A stretch of DNA of 64,000 nucleotides, from contig DIYL01000061.1 in assembly GCA_002428985.1 (NCBI GenBank), forward strand, positions 176,778 through 240,777, written 5' to 3'. The DNA comes from Anaerolineales bacterium UBA6055. Its GTDB lineage: Bacteria > Chloroflexota > Anaerolineae > Aggregatilineales > Phototrophicaceae. Positions within the stretch are counted from its first letter, which is position 1, and every line of letters begins with the position of its first letter. This document shows, piece by piece, positions 1 through 9,007 of this stretch. Below the pieces are notes generated by a model that had not been told where the DNA came from, made no database searches, and saw only the letters and a list, made by a program, of their open reading frames with translations. Made by a program: the position numbers and the translations under genes.

Positions 1-213
1 CAGCCCACCACTCAACCCGAAAAGCAACACGAAAATCAGCCCGACAATCAGACTATTCTTGTTGATAGAGATATTGATATTTTCGGCAAATTCTATACCT
101 GAAAACCAACCAAGCAGCCCGAAAATCAGCCCGCCACTCAACCCGAAAAGCAACCCGAAAATCAGCCCCAAAAGCAGCCCACCACTCAACCCGAAAAGCA
201 ACCCGAAAAGCAG
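1..213 (-). repeat. Imperfect tandem repeat encoding Leu/Phe/Gly membrane segments
   Basis: The unit beginning CAGCCCRCCACTCAACCCG recurs at 1, 127 and 175. The last two copies are 48 bases (16 codons) apart, and shorter CCCGAAAAGCAA/CCCGAAAATCAG blocks lie between them. On the minus strand the repeat encodes FGLSGGL-type glycine-rich hydrophobic segments of the NACHT protein. The array continues beyond the left edge. Confidence 0.75.
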
Positions 214-1416
214 TCTATAACGACGCTCATATACCGTCCAACTCGGCTGGAAGTCCTCGATATAGAATAGGAATGTCTTATGCTCAACCATCTGCCATGC
301 TAACCACGAGAGCCAATGGCGGATATTTTCGTGGCTGTAGTTTTGATGTTGACTACTATTGATTTGTTTATTGGCGTATGTGCCAAATAAGTGGTTCTTG
401 CGCGAGGACTCGTCGCTGTTCGCTAGCTTGAGTTGGTTAAATGGTGCACCTGTATAGGGAATATTCGCATAAGCAGTTTTCATTAGGGTTAGCAAGAAGG
501 GCGATTCTGCCATTTTCTTAGCGGATGCTTCTTGTTCCAGCAAATCGCGAATACCTTGATTGTTGTCGCCTATGAGATAGTGTTCAATTTGTTCATCAGT
601 CAGGGCATGTAGGCGGATGGCGGAGTTTAAATCGAGTTTTTGGGTGAGCGCAGCATAATCTCGTATTCGGCTACAGACAACGATATCGACATCAGGATGG
701 GCTTGCTGGAATTTATTAATAGCTTCTATACAAGCAGACCGTAATTCGATGGCACGGCCTTCAAGTGCTTGTACATCAGCATCAACCATAAAATCACCAG
801 ATGGCGCAATTTCATCCAAGCCGTCTAAGAGCAGGGTCAGACGGTTATCAGCAATCCAGCGTTTACCTGTTTTCTTAGGTACACCATAACTCTGCTTGAG
901 TTGTCCGACTAACCACTCGTCAAACTTGGGCTGGTCTTTGCCCCATGATGACAAGTTAAAGACCGCTGGAATCGGATGAGTGCGGTCAGCTTGGGCACGT
1001 CCGAGTAATTTTTCCGCCAGTTGCAATACAAGGATAGTCTTACCGCTGGCAGGTTCACCCAAAATGAGCAGTTGCCCGTTCATATCATGATAGATTTGTT
1101 CAATTGAACGGCTGTCATCGGGCAATTGATACTCGCCATACTCGACATGTTGCATCACCGTATCCGGTCGCAATTCCAATCCGAGTGGAATGCCATCGGA
1201 ATCAAACAAGTTGGCTTTTAATGCCCCAACAATCCACGTTTGATAAACATTAAACAACATCTTGGCGCGGTTTTCGTCTTTGCCTTTATCGTCGGTAGGC
1301 ATGGTCGAATAGTCTAAATCTTGCCCAGTGGACATGAGCGCGATAAATGCAGGAATCACCCCAGAAACCAGTGTCACTAATGGAAACACCTCATTAACTA
1401 CAAAAAATGCAATCGC
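1..1416 (-). CDS. NACHT-type STAND ATPase with repetitive membrane C-terminus (partial, runs off the left edge)
   Basis: The minus-strand frame is open from 1416 to the window edge, and it is the same frame as the TIR gene above it, from which a single TAG (1417-1419) separates it. About 95 residues in lies a Walker A motif GEPASGKT (near 1063), and about 75 residues later a Walker B LLLDGLDE, the NACHT signature of STAND NTPases that oligomerise on sensing a ligand. The part towards the window edge is a run of Leu/Phe/Gly repeats (LLFGLSGGL type), probably membrane helices. If translated separately, an ATG at 1335 is a possible start. I infer that it is the ATPase half of a TIR-NACHT immune-type protein. 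The C-terminal sensor, if there is one, lies outside the window. Confidence 0.85.
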
Positions 1417-1968
1417 CTAAATGATAATCCAGAGAATGATGCCGATGGTGATGTATAGGCGTTTATTGGGCGTTTTCTCCCTGACAACAGGCGGTTGATA
1501 TGTCGGTGTCTCGTCTTGCACCTGATGCCGTTTGAGATAGTCGGGTGGCGGACGATAATCAGCTGGGGAAGACGATGGTGCGGTCAGCGCTTCTTTTAGT
1601 TGTTCAAGTCCACTTGCTGGATTACTACGACAATCGAAGCGTTGTACTATGCGGAGCCAATAGGGGACTTCTTCAACATCACGATATTCAAGCAAAAATA
1701 AATGCTTGCCCTCATCGTGTTTACTATAAGCAAAATCCCACTCGGATAGCACCTCACGCGACTCCAATGCTTCCGGTGTGACAATCCCAATCACAAAATC
1801 AGATGATTCCAAACCTGCTTGGATCTCATCACGCCACAATTCGTCGCGGATGTTGTCGCCATCAAACCATGTGTTATAGCCCCATGATCGCAGGTTATCG
1901 CGCACATGTTCAGCGAAGTCACGATATTCACTTTTGTAACTGATAAATACCCGACGTTGTGTTGCCAT
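1417..1968 (-). CDS. TIR domain protein with C-terminal transmembrane segment (N-terminal part of an interrupted TIR-NACHT gene)
   Basis: The product is 183 aa. Residues 5-130 form a TIR_2-like domain: it opens with VFISYKSEYRDF, has the FDGDNI and LWRDEIQAGL stretches, and carries the SEWDFA helix whose Glu76 matches the position of the NADase glutamate in TIR enzymes. A Pro-rich linker follows, then a hydrophobic stretch from about residue 170 that stops abruptly at the TAG. The next codons in frame (AIAFFVV...) continue the hydrophobic run, so the stop falls inside what would be one membrane helix leading into the NACHT ATPase. TIR-STAND proteins are known from bacterial antiphage defence and cleave NAD when activated. 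Whether this allele works as two proteins or is broken cannot be told from sequence. Confidence 0.88.
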   Translation of the reverse strand: MATQRRVFISYKSEYRDFAEHVRDNLRSWGYNTWFDGDNIRDELWRDEIQAGLESSDFVIGIVTPEALESREVLSEWDFAYSKHDEGKHLFLLEYRDVEEVPYWLRIVQRFDCRSNPASGLEQLKEALTAPSSSPADYRPPPDYLKRHQVQDETPTYQPPVVREKTPNKRLYITIGIILWIII

Positions 1969-2043
1969 CGTATCTCAAATTGTGTGAGTAATCCCTGTTA
2001 GTATAGCATGTGTGGGATAATCTGACACACAATTGCGAACAAG

Positions 2044-2979
2044 TTACGATGATTCTGACGGCACCCACATATCAATAAACGATAGCCCGTCAATCCAATC
2101 GCCATTCACGACCATCTCCCAATGCAGATGCGGTCCGCTACTGCGTCCGGTGTTGCCACTCATGCCGATGATTTGCCCTTTGGTGATGGTCTGGCCACGC
2201 GTGACATGCACCTGCGAAAAATGCGCATATCCCGAATACACCCCATAGCCGTGGTCGATCATGATGTAATTGCCCCGAATATCGAGTTGCCCCGCAAACG
2301 CGACTTTTCCTGCGCCCATCGCACGTACTGGTGTGCCGACAGGTGCGCGTTGATCCCATCCGGTGTGGCGGGTCTGCATCGCATCATTAAGCACGCGGAA
2401 TGTCCCAAATGGCGAGGTAACTTCGGCATCAATCGGTAGGCTAAAACCTGTATCGCCCCACAGCGGTTCGAGGGTCACACCTTCGGTAATCGCATCCAGT
2501 TTGGCAAATTCCGCCCGTTCGATTTCAGGGTCAGCGAGGAAGGCGCGGTCACCGGGGATATCAAAACTTTGCGTGATGTATCCAGCAGAATCGACGGTTA
2601 ATGGGCGTGACACGGTAATGTTGCCGTCAGATTGTTCGATGAGCACGGTCAATTCATAATCGCGGGGTTGTGTGTCGATGTTCACTACCAGCAACGCATA
2701 AAATCCATCCTCACCAATTTCAAAGAACCGAAATTCATCGTTCAAGAAAAAGGCGCGTGCTTGGGTGATGTCCGGTGCATCTACGCGAATAATGCCGACT
2801 CCGCCTTGGATGAGTGATGAGAAATAAAATTCAACTGTCGCATCTCCTTCGACCAATACCGTTGTCGGCATCGGGCGCGGTGTGGGTTGATCAGTTGCAT
2901 CAATATCATCTTGGGCTGTCGTCGGGAATAATACCAGTACAATAAAACTCAGCAATACAATCCAGCGGTGCATCGGCAT
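2044..2979 (-). CDS. Secreted M23 family (LytM-like) peptidase
   Basis: The product is 311 aa. Residues 1-22 are a signal peptide or membrane anchor. A beta-rich domain of unknown type spans about 35-165, and a peptidase family M23 domain spans about 185-305. The zinc ligands are visible: His205 and Asp209 in HTGWD, and His286 in HLHW, with His284 as the general base. The domain also has the usual GNYIMIDHG...YSGYAH core. These enzymes cut peptidoglycan cross-bridges or act as amidase activators outside the membrane. The gene stands alone, 75 bases upstream of the TIR gene on the same strand and with no sign of functional linkage to it. Two nearby ATGs (codons 1 and 3) are equally plausible starts. 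Confidence 0.9.
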   Translation of the reverse strand: MPMHRWIVLLSFIVLVLFPTTAQDDIDATDQPTPRPMPTTVLVEGDATVEFYFSSLIQGGVGIIRVDAPDITQARAFFLNDEFRFFEIGEDGFYALLVVNIDTQPRDYELTVLIEQSDGNITVSRPLTVDSAGYITQSFDIPGDRAFLADPEIERAEFAKLDAITEGVTLEPLWGDTGFSLPIDAEVTSPFGTFRVLNDAMQTRHTGWDQRAPVGTPVRAMGAGKVAFAGQLDIRGNYIMIDHGYGVYSGYAHFSQVHVTRGQTITKGQIIGMSGNTGRSSGPHLHWEMVVNGDWIDGLSFIDMWVPSESS

Positions 2980-3175
2980 AAATACATCAAACCTTAGTCT
3001 TCTTCATTATGATAGGCAGAAAAATCCGCCCGCCGTATAATAATCGCAAATTTCCCATGCGAACAGTCAAATTCGGTCGCTATCTCAGATAATATTAAGC
3101 TTGGTGCGGTTAAATGGGAAAGATTGCGCTACAATCACTTAAATCACTGTCAACCAGCAACGGAGCACACCAACC

Positions 3176-3502
3176 GTGGATGTGATCTTATTTATCGGCT
3201 TTCATGTTGTGATGATGAGTCTATTTTTTGTCGTGGGGATTTATCAATTCGCCCAGATTGATGATAAACGCAAGCGGGATCACGTCGACCGAGGTCTACA
3301 GGGTTTGCCATTAGATGAGATTGAGATTGACGAATCCGAATTGCGGGAGTTAGTCCGAGCCGAGCGGTATGAAGAAGCTATCAATCGCTTGGTGGCAGAG
3401 GCAGATGTTGATCGATTTACAGCACAATCTGCAATCGAGTCCCTCAAAAAGCAAGAATATCGCCCCTATTTCACAAATCCTAATCAAAATATAGCGGATT
3501 AG
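3176..3502 (+). CDS. Small membrane-anchored protein with a bL12 C-terminal-like helical domain
   Basis: The product is 108 aa with a GTG start. Residues 3-24 form one transmembrane helix, followed by a KRKRDH basic stop-transfer and then a soluble part. Residues 52-92 (ELRELVRAERYEEAINRLV, then a linker and TAQSAIESL) match the pattern of the ribosomal bL12 C-terminal fold (IxxLIxxGRKIEAIKxx...GLxEAKxxVE), which also occurs detached from ribosomes in small membrane proteins. The function is unknown. It is convergent with the SGNH hydrolase downstream, with a 28-base gap. The coding call rests on length, membrane topology and the family-like pattern. Confidence 0.65.
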   Translation: MDVILFIGFHVVMMSLFFVVGIYQFAQIDDKRKRDHVDRGLQGLPLDEIEIDESELRELVRAERYEEAINRLVAEADVDRFTAQSAIESLKKQEYRPYFTNPNQNIAD

Positions 3503-3530
3503 AACGCACAATTCGCAATTTAAAATTAAT

Positions 3531-4715
3531 CTACTCGGCTTCTGTTTCAAAAATGTTGTCGATGATGTAAGTTCCGACCTGCTCTGCGATGATTAGATTA
3601 CCTGAACGTGTGAAATGACGACCGTCCGTAAAATGTTCCTGACTCTGGGGAAAGGTTGTCGCCAAATCAATAAGAAATGTCCCCATTTGTTCCGACATAG
3701 CGCGGGTAATGTCGTTGTGTTCAGATGTTGCTGATATATATGCATCTGAGCTGACTTTGAATTCACCGAACTCGGGATTAATCACATAGGTCATCAAGAG
3801 AACCTCCACATCATTAGCTAAGGATGTCGCGACCATATTCCTTAAATTGCGTTCAAAATTAATGGGTGGATTGGCGTCTAACATCTCTACTGCAGATATA
3901 TCTGTGAAGATTCCAGACGGATATATTCCACTGCGATGTTGTTGGTTAAGCAGATTATATTGTGATGATGGTGACCAATTGTTTCGCCCCCAATCTATAT
4001 CAGACTGGGATAATGTTAAACCCAATTGAATCCCAATCATACGTAAGACTGTACTATATTCCCAGATTTTTGGAATTACAATATCTTGGACTCGAGGTTC
4101 GCGATACCCAGAGTTATCCCCAAGATATGCGTCGGGGGGCCATATAAAACGGGCATGAATGTCATTACTTCCTTGATAGATAACAATGAGGTCGGGCTCT
4201 AGTGGTAGGACACGCATTTGTAGATTCAGCAACGATTCGTAACTCGTGTAACCACCGACCCCTGCGTTAATAACTTCAACATTAGTGTAGTTATTTGCGT
4301 GTAGATAATCTTGCAATAAACTAGGATATGAATTTTGTGGACGGGGTTCGCCAATGCCGTAAGTTGTCGACGCCCCAACACTTACAATCCGATATATGTC
4401 GTCTGGTTTTTCGATTGTAATTTCATCCCCACGAAAGCCGAGTGCGTTATGATAGTTTGTGTCGGTGCGATGATTTATTCTTGGGATATAGCCGATATAG
4501 TGATGCGGTTCGTATAGAAGCTCAGAACCATCAGTGTAAAAATCTTGTCCATATCTTGATTTAACTTGGTCAATGGTAGCAAAAAAGCGAAACGTCGCTT
4601 CGTCTGCAATATTCCACAAATAGAAGTTGGACAGAGATTCAATTAACACAAAAGTGAAAATAAAACTAATAATAATGAGACATAAACGTGCTAAGGTGGA
4701 TTCAATACGAGTCAT
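3531..4715 (-). CDS. Membrane-anchored SGNH/GDSL hydrolase
   Basis: The product is 394 aa. An N-terminal helix at residues 9-27 anchors or exports the protein. The SGNH core begins near residue 110: block I GAST with nucleophile Ser116, block II NAGVGG (Gly154/155), block III GSND (Asn184) and block V DGRH with Asp364 and His367. This set is complete, so an esterase or O-acetylhydrolase activity on a cell-envelope or polysaccharide substrate is likely, acting outside the membrane. An AGGA lies seven bases before the ATG. The gene is AT-richer than its neighbours. The substrate cannot be inferred. Confidence 0.88.
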   Translation of the reverse strand: MTRIESTLARLCLIIISFIFTFVLIESLSNFYLWNIADEATFRFFATIDQVKSRYGQDFYTDGSELLYEPHHYIGYIPRINHRTDTNYHNALGFRGDEITIEKPDDIYRIVSVGASTTYGIGEPRPQNSYPSLLQDYLHANNYTNVEVINAGVGGYTSYESLLNLQMRVLPLEPDLIVIYQGSNDIHARFIWPPDAYLGDNSGYREPRVQDIVIPKIWEYSTVLRMIGIQLGLTLSQSDIDWGRNNWSPSSQYNLLNQQHRSGIYPSGIFTDISAVEMLDANPPINFERNLRNMVATSLANDVEVLLMTYVINPEFGEFKVSSDAYISATSEHNDITRAMSEQMGTFLIDLATTFPQSQEHFTDGRHFTRSGNLIIAEQVGTYIIDNIFETEAE

Positions 4716-4850
4716 CAGAATTTCCTATCTTGTTACGCACGAAAAGATGCGAAATTATAAATTGACCAACGCAATAATACAACATCGCCAATCATATACT
4801 GAAATACAACAAACAATTAAAACTCATAATTTTCAAATGTATATAAAATT

Positions 4851-5318
4851 TTACAATACTTTAACCATCAGCAAACATGGATTTGCTTCGCCCCACAATG
4901 TTGGGAAGACTTCGATTGGACGAAAGCCTAAACCACGATAAAAATGTCGCGTTTTTGCATAGTTGGGGTCAGGATGTGACTCGGCGAGGGTCTTCACTTG
5001 GAGATATTCAAGCCCGTCTTGTACGAGATGATGCTCTGCAACCCGTATCATTTTACGTCCAATACCATGCCGATGATAATCAGGATGGATTGCCATTACA
5101 TAAATCTCTGCAGAAAATGAATTGTGGTATTTGAGTGTTAGGAAGCCAATGACGGTATCATCAACGGATGCGAGAATGGTCGGTAAATCGTGAGTGGATT
5201 GGACATAATCTTGTAGTGCCGCTTCTATCCCAAACCACTCCGGCAATGCCCTTAAAATACGCTCACAATCATCCCCTGTGACGCCCATTTCAGGATCAGC
5301 AATGTGGATATCAGTCAT
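4851..5318 (-). CDS. GNAT family N-acetyltransferase
   Basis: The product is 155 aa, a single GNAT fold. The acetyl-CoA pyrophosphate-binding motif is HRHGIGRKMI (near residues 83-92), preceded by the strand YVMAIHPDY and followed by KTRHFYRGLGFRP, the usual motif B region. The N-terminus (EMGVTGDDCERILRALPEWFGIEAALQDYV) resembles GNATs that act on small molecules or peptides rather than RimI-type ribosomal enzymes. It lies just downstream of, and on the same strand as, the DUF4177-like gene (14-base gap), so the two may be co-transcribed. The substrate is unknown. Confidence 0.88.
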   Translation of the reverse strand: MTDIHIADPEMGVTGDDCERILRALPEWFGIEAALQDYVQSTHDLPTILASVDDTVIGFLTLKYHNSFSAEIYVMAIHPDYHRHGIGRKMIRVAEHHLVQDGLEYLQVKTLAESHPDPNYAKTRHFYRGLGFRPIEVFPTLWGEANPCLLMVKVL

Positions 5319-5332
5319 TGTAAATGCAAAGT

Positions 5333-5530
5333 TTAGCTATTTTTCGGACGTTTGAGAGCAGCTCTTGCACCGTTGGTGATCCACTCAAATGACACAAGTT
5401 CCCAGCCTGCTTCACCATATTTATTCAATTTTTCGGTGAATGTATCCGCATCGAGATGGACATCAATTTCGGGTTGGTCTTCAGCATCATTGTTATCGCT
5501 GAGGTGAACAACAAGGTATTCCCATTTCAT
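5333..5530 (-). CDS. DUF4177-like small protein
   Basis: The product is 65 aa from the preferred start (67 aa from an upstream ATG at 5536). The pattern MKWEYLVVHL...LNKYGEAGWELVSFEW...ALKRP is that of DUF4177: a first strand with WEY, a central LNxxGxxGWEL motif and a final strand ending in a KRP tail. The ATG at 5530 is chosen because the AGGAG lies nine bases before it but only three before the upstream ATG. Members are common small cytoplasmic proteins of unknown role. It is probably co-transcribed with the GNAT gene. Confidence 0.8.
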   Translation of the reverse strand: MKWEYLVVHLSDNNDAEDQPEIDVHLDADTFTEKLNKYGEAGWELVSFEWITNGARAALKRPKNS

Positions 5531-5558
5531 AATCATGTGCTCCTATTCACAAATTAGC

Positions 5559-5587
5559 GTAGGGGTGGAACTCAGATCCACCCCTAC
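5559..5587. repeat. GTAGGG...CCCTAC palindrome (11-bp perfect stem)
   Basis: GTAGGGGTGGA and TCCACCCCTAC are perfect inverted copies around a seven-base loop. The element lies between the aldolase stop (5608) and the DUF4177-like start, so in RNA it can act as a terminator for the minus-strand aldolase gene. Its ends match two larger palindromes at 38982 and 46910. Confidence 0.75.
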
Positions 5588-5607
5588 AAGGTATGTATTG
5601 TTATGCG

Positions 5608-6699
5608 TTATGCAATCGTGATGTCGTCGTTGAGGTAGACATCTTGGATGGTGTTCAGCAATTTTGCGCCTTCTGCCATTGGACGTTGGAAGGCTTTACG
5701 CCCACTAATCAAGCCCATGCCACCAGCACGTTTGTTGATAACAGCAGTTTCGACAGCATCTGCGAAGTCGTTATCGCCACTTGCGCCACCGGAGTTAATC
5801 AGACCGACTTTACCCATAAAGCCGTTTGCAACTTGGTAACGGGTGAGGTCAATTGGGTGATCGCTGGATAGTTCGGTGTAGATACGTTCATCGAGCTTAC
5901 CATAGGAGGAATCGCCAGCATTAAGTGCTTTATAACCACCGTTAGAGGTTGGCAATTTTTGTTTAACGATGTCAGCGCCGAGTGTCACACCAAGGTGATT
6001 GGCTTGTCCGGTGAGGTCTGCGCCTGTTTCATAATTTACACCGTCAACTTTGAATGCACTATTGCGCATGTAGCACCACAAGATAGTTGCCATACCAAGC
6101 TCGTGCGCATATGCAAAAGCTTCGGCAACTTCAATCATCTGGCGGTTCGAATCAGCAGAACCGAAGTAAACTGTTGCACCAACTGCAACTGCACCCATAT
6201 CCCATGCTTGTTTGATGGTACCGAACATGATTTGTTCATGGGTGTTCGGGAAAGTCACGAGTTCGTTGTGGTTGATTTTGACGATATAAGGGATGCGATG
6301 TGCATAACGACGTGCTGTCATACCGAGGACACCAAAGGTCGATGCAACTGCGTTACAACCACCTTCAATCGCAAGTTCAATGATATTTGCTGGATCGAAG
6401 TAAGCTGGGTTCGGTGCGAATGATGCGCCAGCCGAGTGTTCGATCCCTTGGTCGACAGGTAAAATCGAAACATACCCTGTGCCTGCTAGACGACCGTTAT
6501 CGTAGATTTGTTGTAAGCTACGAATGACTTGTGGTGTACGGTCACTGTGCATCCAAACACGTTCGGCAAAATCTGAACCTGGGAGGGCGAGATTTTCTTT
6601 AGGAATGGTTGTTGAGGTATGGTTGAGCAAGTAATCAGCAGAATCGCCGAGGTATTCTGCAATTTTATCGGTTTGTAAATCTGGTGCAGTTGTCACCAT
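5608..6699 (-). CDS. fbaB: Class I fructose-bisphosphate aldolase (FbaB/DhnA type)
   Basis: The product is 363 aa and catalyses the reversible cleavage of fructose 1,6-bisphosphate to dihydroxyacetone phosphate and glyceraldehyde 3-phosphate in glycolysis and gluconeogenesis. The TIM-barrel landmarks of the DeoC/FbaB family are clear: [15 protein letters not shown] (first strand and phosphate region), YIVKINHNE, the Schiff-base lysine strand [10 protein letters not shown], and [12 protein letters not shown], the C-terminal phosphate-binding loop. The length fits FbaB (about 350). A GTAGGG palindrome just after the stop can end transcription. No neighbouring glycolytic gene is present. Confidence 0.93.
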   Translation of the reverse strand: MVTTAPDLQTDKIAEYLGDSADYLLNHTSTTIPKENLALPGSDFAERVWMHSDRTPQVIRSLQQIYDNGRLAGTGYVSILPVDQGIEHSAGASFAPNPAYFDPANIIELAIEGGCNAVASTFGVLGMTARRYAHRIPYIVKINHNELVTFPNTHEQIMFGTIKQAWDMGAVAVGATVYFGSADSNRQMIEVAEAFAYAHELGMATILWCYMRNSAFKVDGVNYETGADLTGQANHLGVTLGADIVKQKLPTSNGGYKALNAGDSSYGKLDERIYTELSSDHPIDLTRYQVANGFMGKVGLINSGGASGDNDFADAVETAVINKRAGGMGLISGRKAFQRPMAEGAKLLNTIQDVYLNDDITIA

Positions 6700-6833
6700 A
6701 GGAAAGCATATCTTTCTACTAATTTGGTCTAAACACGTTAGATTATATCAACAAATGTGCCATATCTCCTCCCTTCATGATAAAATTGTTAAAGATTAAG
6801 ATTTTGTCATACCTATAAACGAGAACTATACCA

Positions 6834-8936
6834 ATGGCAACAATATCCGACATGCAGGATTTCCCAACGATTTTGAATGTGCTGACAAAGCCACCTGTCT
6901 CTACAGGTTCAGTAGAAGACCGCTTGCGAATGCGGATGATTTCGAGCTTGTTTCTGTTTCAGACAGTGATTGCAGTCTTGGTTGTGCTTGTTTATGTGCC
7001 ATTCCAATCAGGCAGTATTGCAATACCTGCGACAATTGGCTTTGGGGCGTTATCGTCACTATGTTATGCTGTCAGCCGGACACGTTTTTTCAAATACGGT
7101 GTATTTTTATATATCGTCATGATGATTGTCATGCTGTTTACATTGTTCGTAGCGAATAGCACAAACCTGAATGCTATCCCAGAATACTCGTTGTCTTATT
7201 TGGTAGCGGTTGTGTTTTTTGCTAGTTTGTTACTGTCAGTACGCGCAACAATCGCTGTTGCAGCAATGATTTTAGCCGGTATTGCAGTTATTCCACTAAT
7301 GGTTGATACATTATTGTACCCGATACATTTCTTGTGGCTGTTCGTATTTGTAACGTCCGTGCTGATTGTGATTACGGTCATGATCCGGCGCGATATGTAT
7401 CAACGGTTACAAGAGAGCGAAAATCGTGCCCGCAGTCTCATGGAAGCCTATATTGATGCTGTTGCTATTGAATCTAAACATGATGGAATTATTGCGATTA
7501 ATCCAGCGTTTACTGAACTACTTGGGTATACTGAAAACGACATTTTAAATAGTACATTCAAAAAACTTGCCAGCAATGATAAGTCATCCAGCCTGTTGCA
7601 GAAGTGGCTCGACTTCGGTGCAAAATCTGAACCATTTGAAGTTGCTCTCCATCATCAAACTCAAGAAGAAATTATTGTTGAGATTATTTGCCAGCCCTAT
7701 GAGTTCGAGGGACAACGCGCGCATATGATTGTCGCGCGTGATATGCGCAAATACAAAGAAGCCTTACGCAAGACACATGAGCAAGAAATACGCTACCAGA
7801 GTTTATTAGATCTAACTGATGATGCGGTATTTATCAGTAATTTTCAGGGTGAATATGTTGGGGTTAATCAACCGGCAGCAACTGTCTTTGGTATGCCTGT
7901 TGATGAATTACTGACAAAATCATTCCGTGACTTTGTACCACCGGTATACCATAGTGCCAGTCAACGGGTGATTGATCGTCTACTCAAGGGTGATACTGTG
8001 CCGATGTATGAGCGGACGTTTGTTCGCGCAAATGGGCATCGTTTTCCTGCCGAAGTTATGGTCAATCTATTGCGGGATGTTGATGGTAATCCCCAGTATA
8101 TTCATAGTGTGGTGCGGGATATTAGTGGGCGTAAACGTGCCGAAGAAGAACGTCTCGAACTTGCGGTAGAGCGCGAACGCATGAACACACTACAAGAATT
8201 TTTGCGGGATGCTGCCCATTATTTCCGTACACCCTTAACCAGCTTAAAGACATCACAATATTTGCTGACACAAATCAAAGATAATCCAGTAAAAGAGAAG
8301 CACTTTTTAGATGTAATCAAGCTGGAAGTAGCCCGCCTCGAACGTTTGATTGCCGATATGATGATGAGTACCCAATTGGAACGTGATTCTGGAGATGGGA
8401 TTACATTTGGTCGGCTTGATCTTGCCGAAGTCTTGCCAGAAACCCTATCAACATTTTCACCACCGGAAAAACGCGAAACATATGCCAATATCGTCATTGA
8501 GCCAGAGATTGTCCCTAAGACAATGTATATCATGGCATCTCGGGCAAAATTTGCGACTGCTATTCACCGCCTCTTAGAAAATGCAATAACATATAGTCCA
8601 CCGGATAGCACTGTAACGATTCGGGTCTATCAAGAAGAACCCAATATCTGCATCGAGATCAAAGATGAGGGCATTGGCATTACCGAAGACGAAATGCCGA
8701 TGTTGTTCAAACGCTTCCGACGGGGTGACCGTGCAATCGAGATGGCACATGTGGGTAACGGGCTCGGTTTGTTCATCGTGCAGAAAATTACTGAGATGCA
8801 CTATGGCGAAATTATAGTCAAGAGCGAACCCGACCAAGGTGCGGCATTTACACTGTGTTTACCGATGGCATTACGTCCTCGCTCTAAATCTCAGACAGAA
8901 CCCAAGCGCCAGATTCAATCTAAGAATGGTTCATAG
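6834..8936 (+). CDS. Membrane PAS-domain sensor histidine kinase
   Basis: The product is 700 aa. Hydrophobic helices fill residues 30-185 (about six membrane segments). Two PAS domains follow (about 195-310 and 320-435, the second with a PAS/PAC-like RDISGRKRAEEE end), then HisKA and HATPase_c. The phospho-acceptor is His462 in DAAHYFRTPL, a variant of the usual SHELRTPL box. The ATPase boxes are LLENAITYSP (N), DEGIGI (G1), FKRFRRG (F) and GNGLGLFIV (G2), so the kinase should be active. There is no receiver and no adjacent response regulator: an orphan kinase. It is divergent from the aldolase gene, with the shared promoter region at 6700-6833. Confidence 0.92.
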   Translation: MATISDMQDFPTILNVLTKPPVSTGSVEDRLRMRMISSLFLFQTVIAVLVVLVYVPFQSGSIAIPATIGFGALSSLCYAVSRTRFFKYGVFLYIVMMIVMLFTLFVANSTNLNAIPEYSLSYLVAVVFFASLLLSVRATIAVAAMILAGIAVIPLMVDTLLYPIHFLWLFVFVTSVLIVITVMIRRDMYQRLQESENRARSLMEAYIDAVAIESKHDGIIAINPAFTELLGYTENDILNSTFKKLASNDKSSSLLQKWLDFGAKSEPFEVALHHQTQEEIIVEIICQPYEFEGQRAHMIVARDMRKYKEALRKTHEQEIRYQSLLDLTDDAVFISNFQGEYVGVNQPAATVFGMPVDELLTKSFRDFVPPVYHSASQRVIDRLLKGDTVPMYERTFVRANGHRFPAEVMVNLLRDVDGNPQYIHSVVRDISGRKRAEEERLELAVERERMNTLQEFLRDAAHYFRTPLTSLKTSQYLLTQIKDNPVKEKHFLDVIKLEVARLERLIADMMMSTQLERDSGDGITFGRLDLAEVLPETLSTFSPPEKRETYANIVIEPEIVPKTMYIMASRAKFATAIHRLLENAITYSPPDSTVTIRVYQEEPNICIEIKDEGIGITEDEMPMLFKRFRRGDRAIEMAHVGNGLGLFIVQKITEMHYGEIIVKSEPDQGAAFTLCLPMALRPRSKSQTEPKRQIQSKNGS

Positions 8937-9007
8937 TGGTGTATTTGAGTAGTTGTCGTTATATTTAAAGTGACATATCGTAAATTATACATTATTGAGA
9001 CTCCTTT

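Noticed and set aside
1..213. CRISPR-like array at the left edge
   Set aside because: The repeats are in frame within the NACHT gene, vary in length and have no unique spacers.
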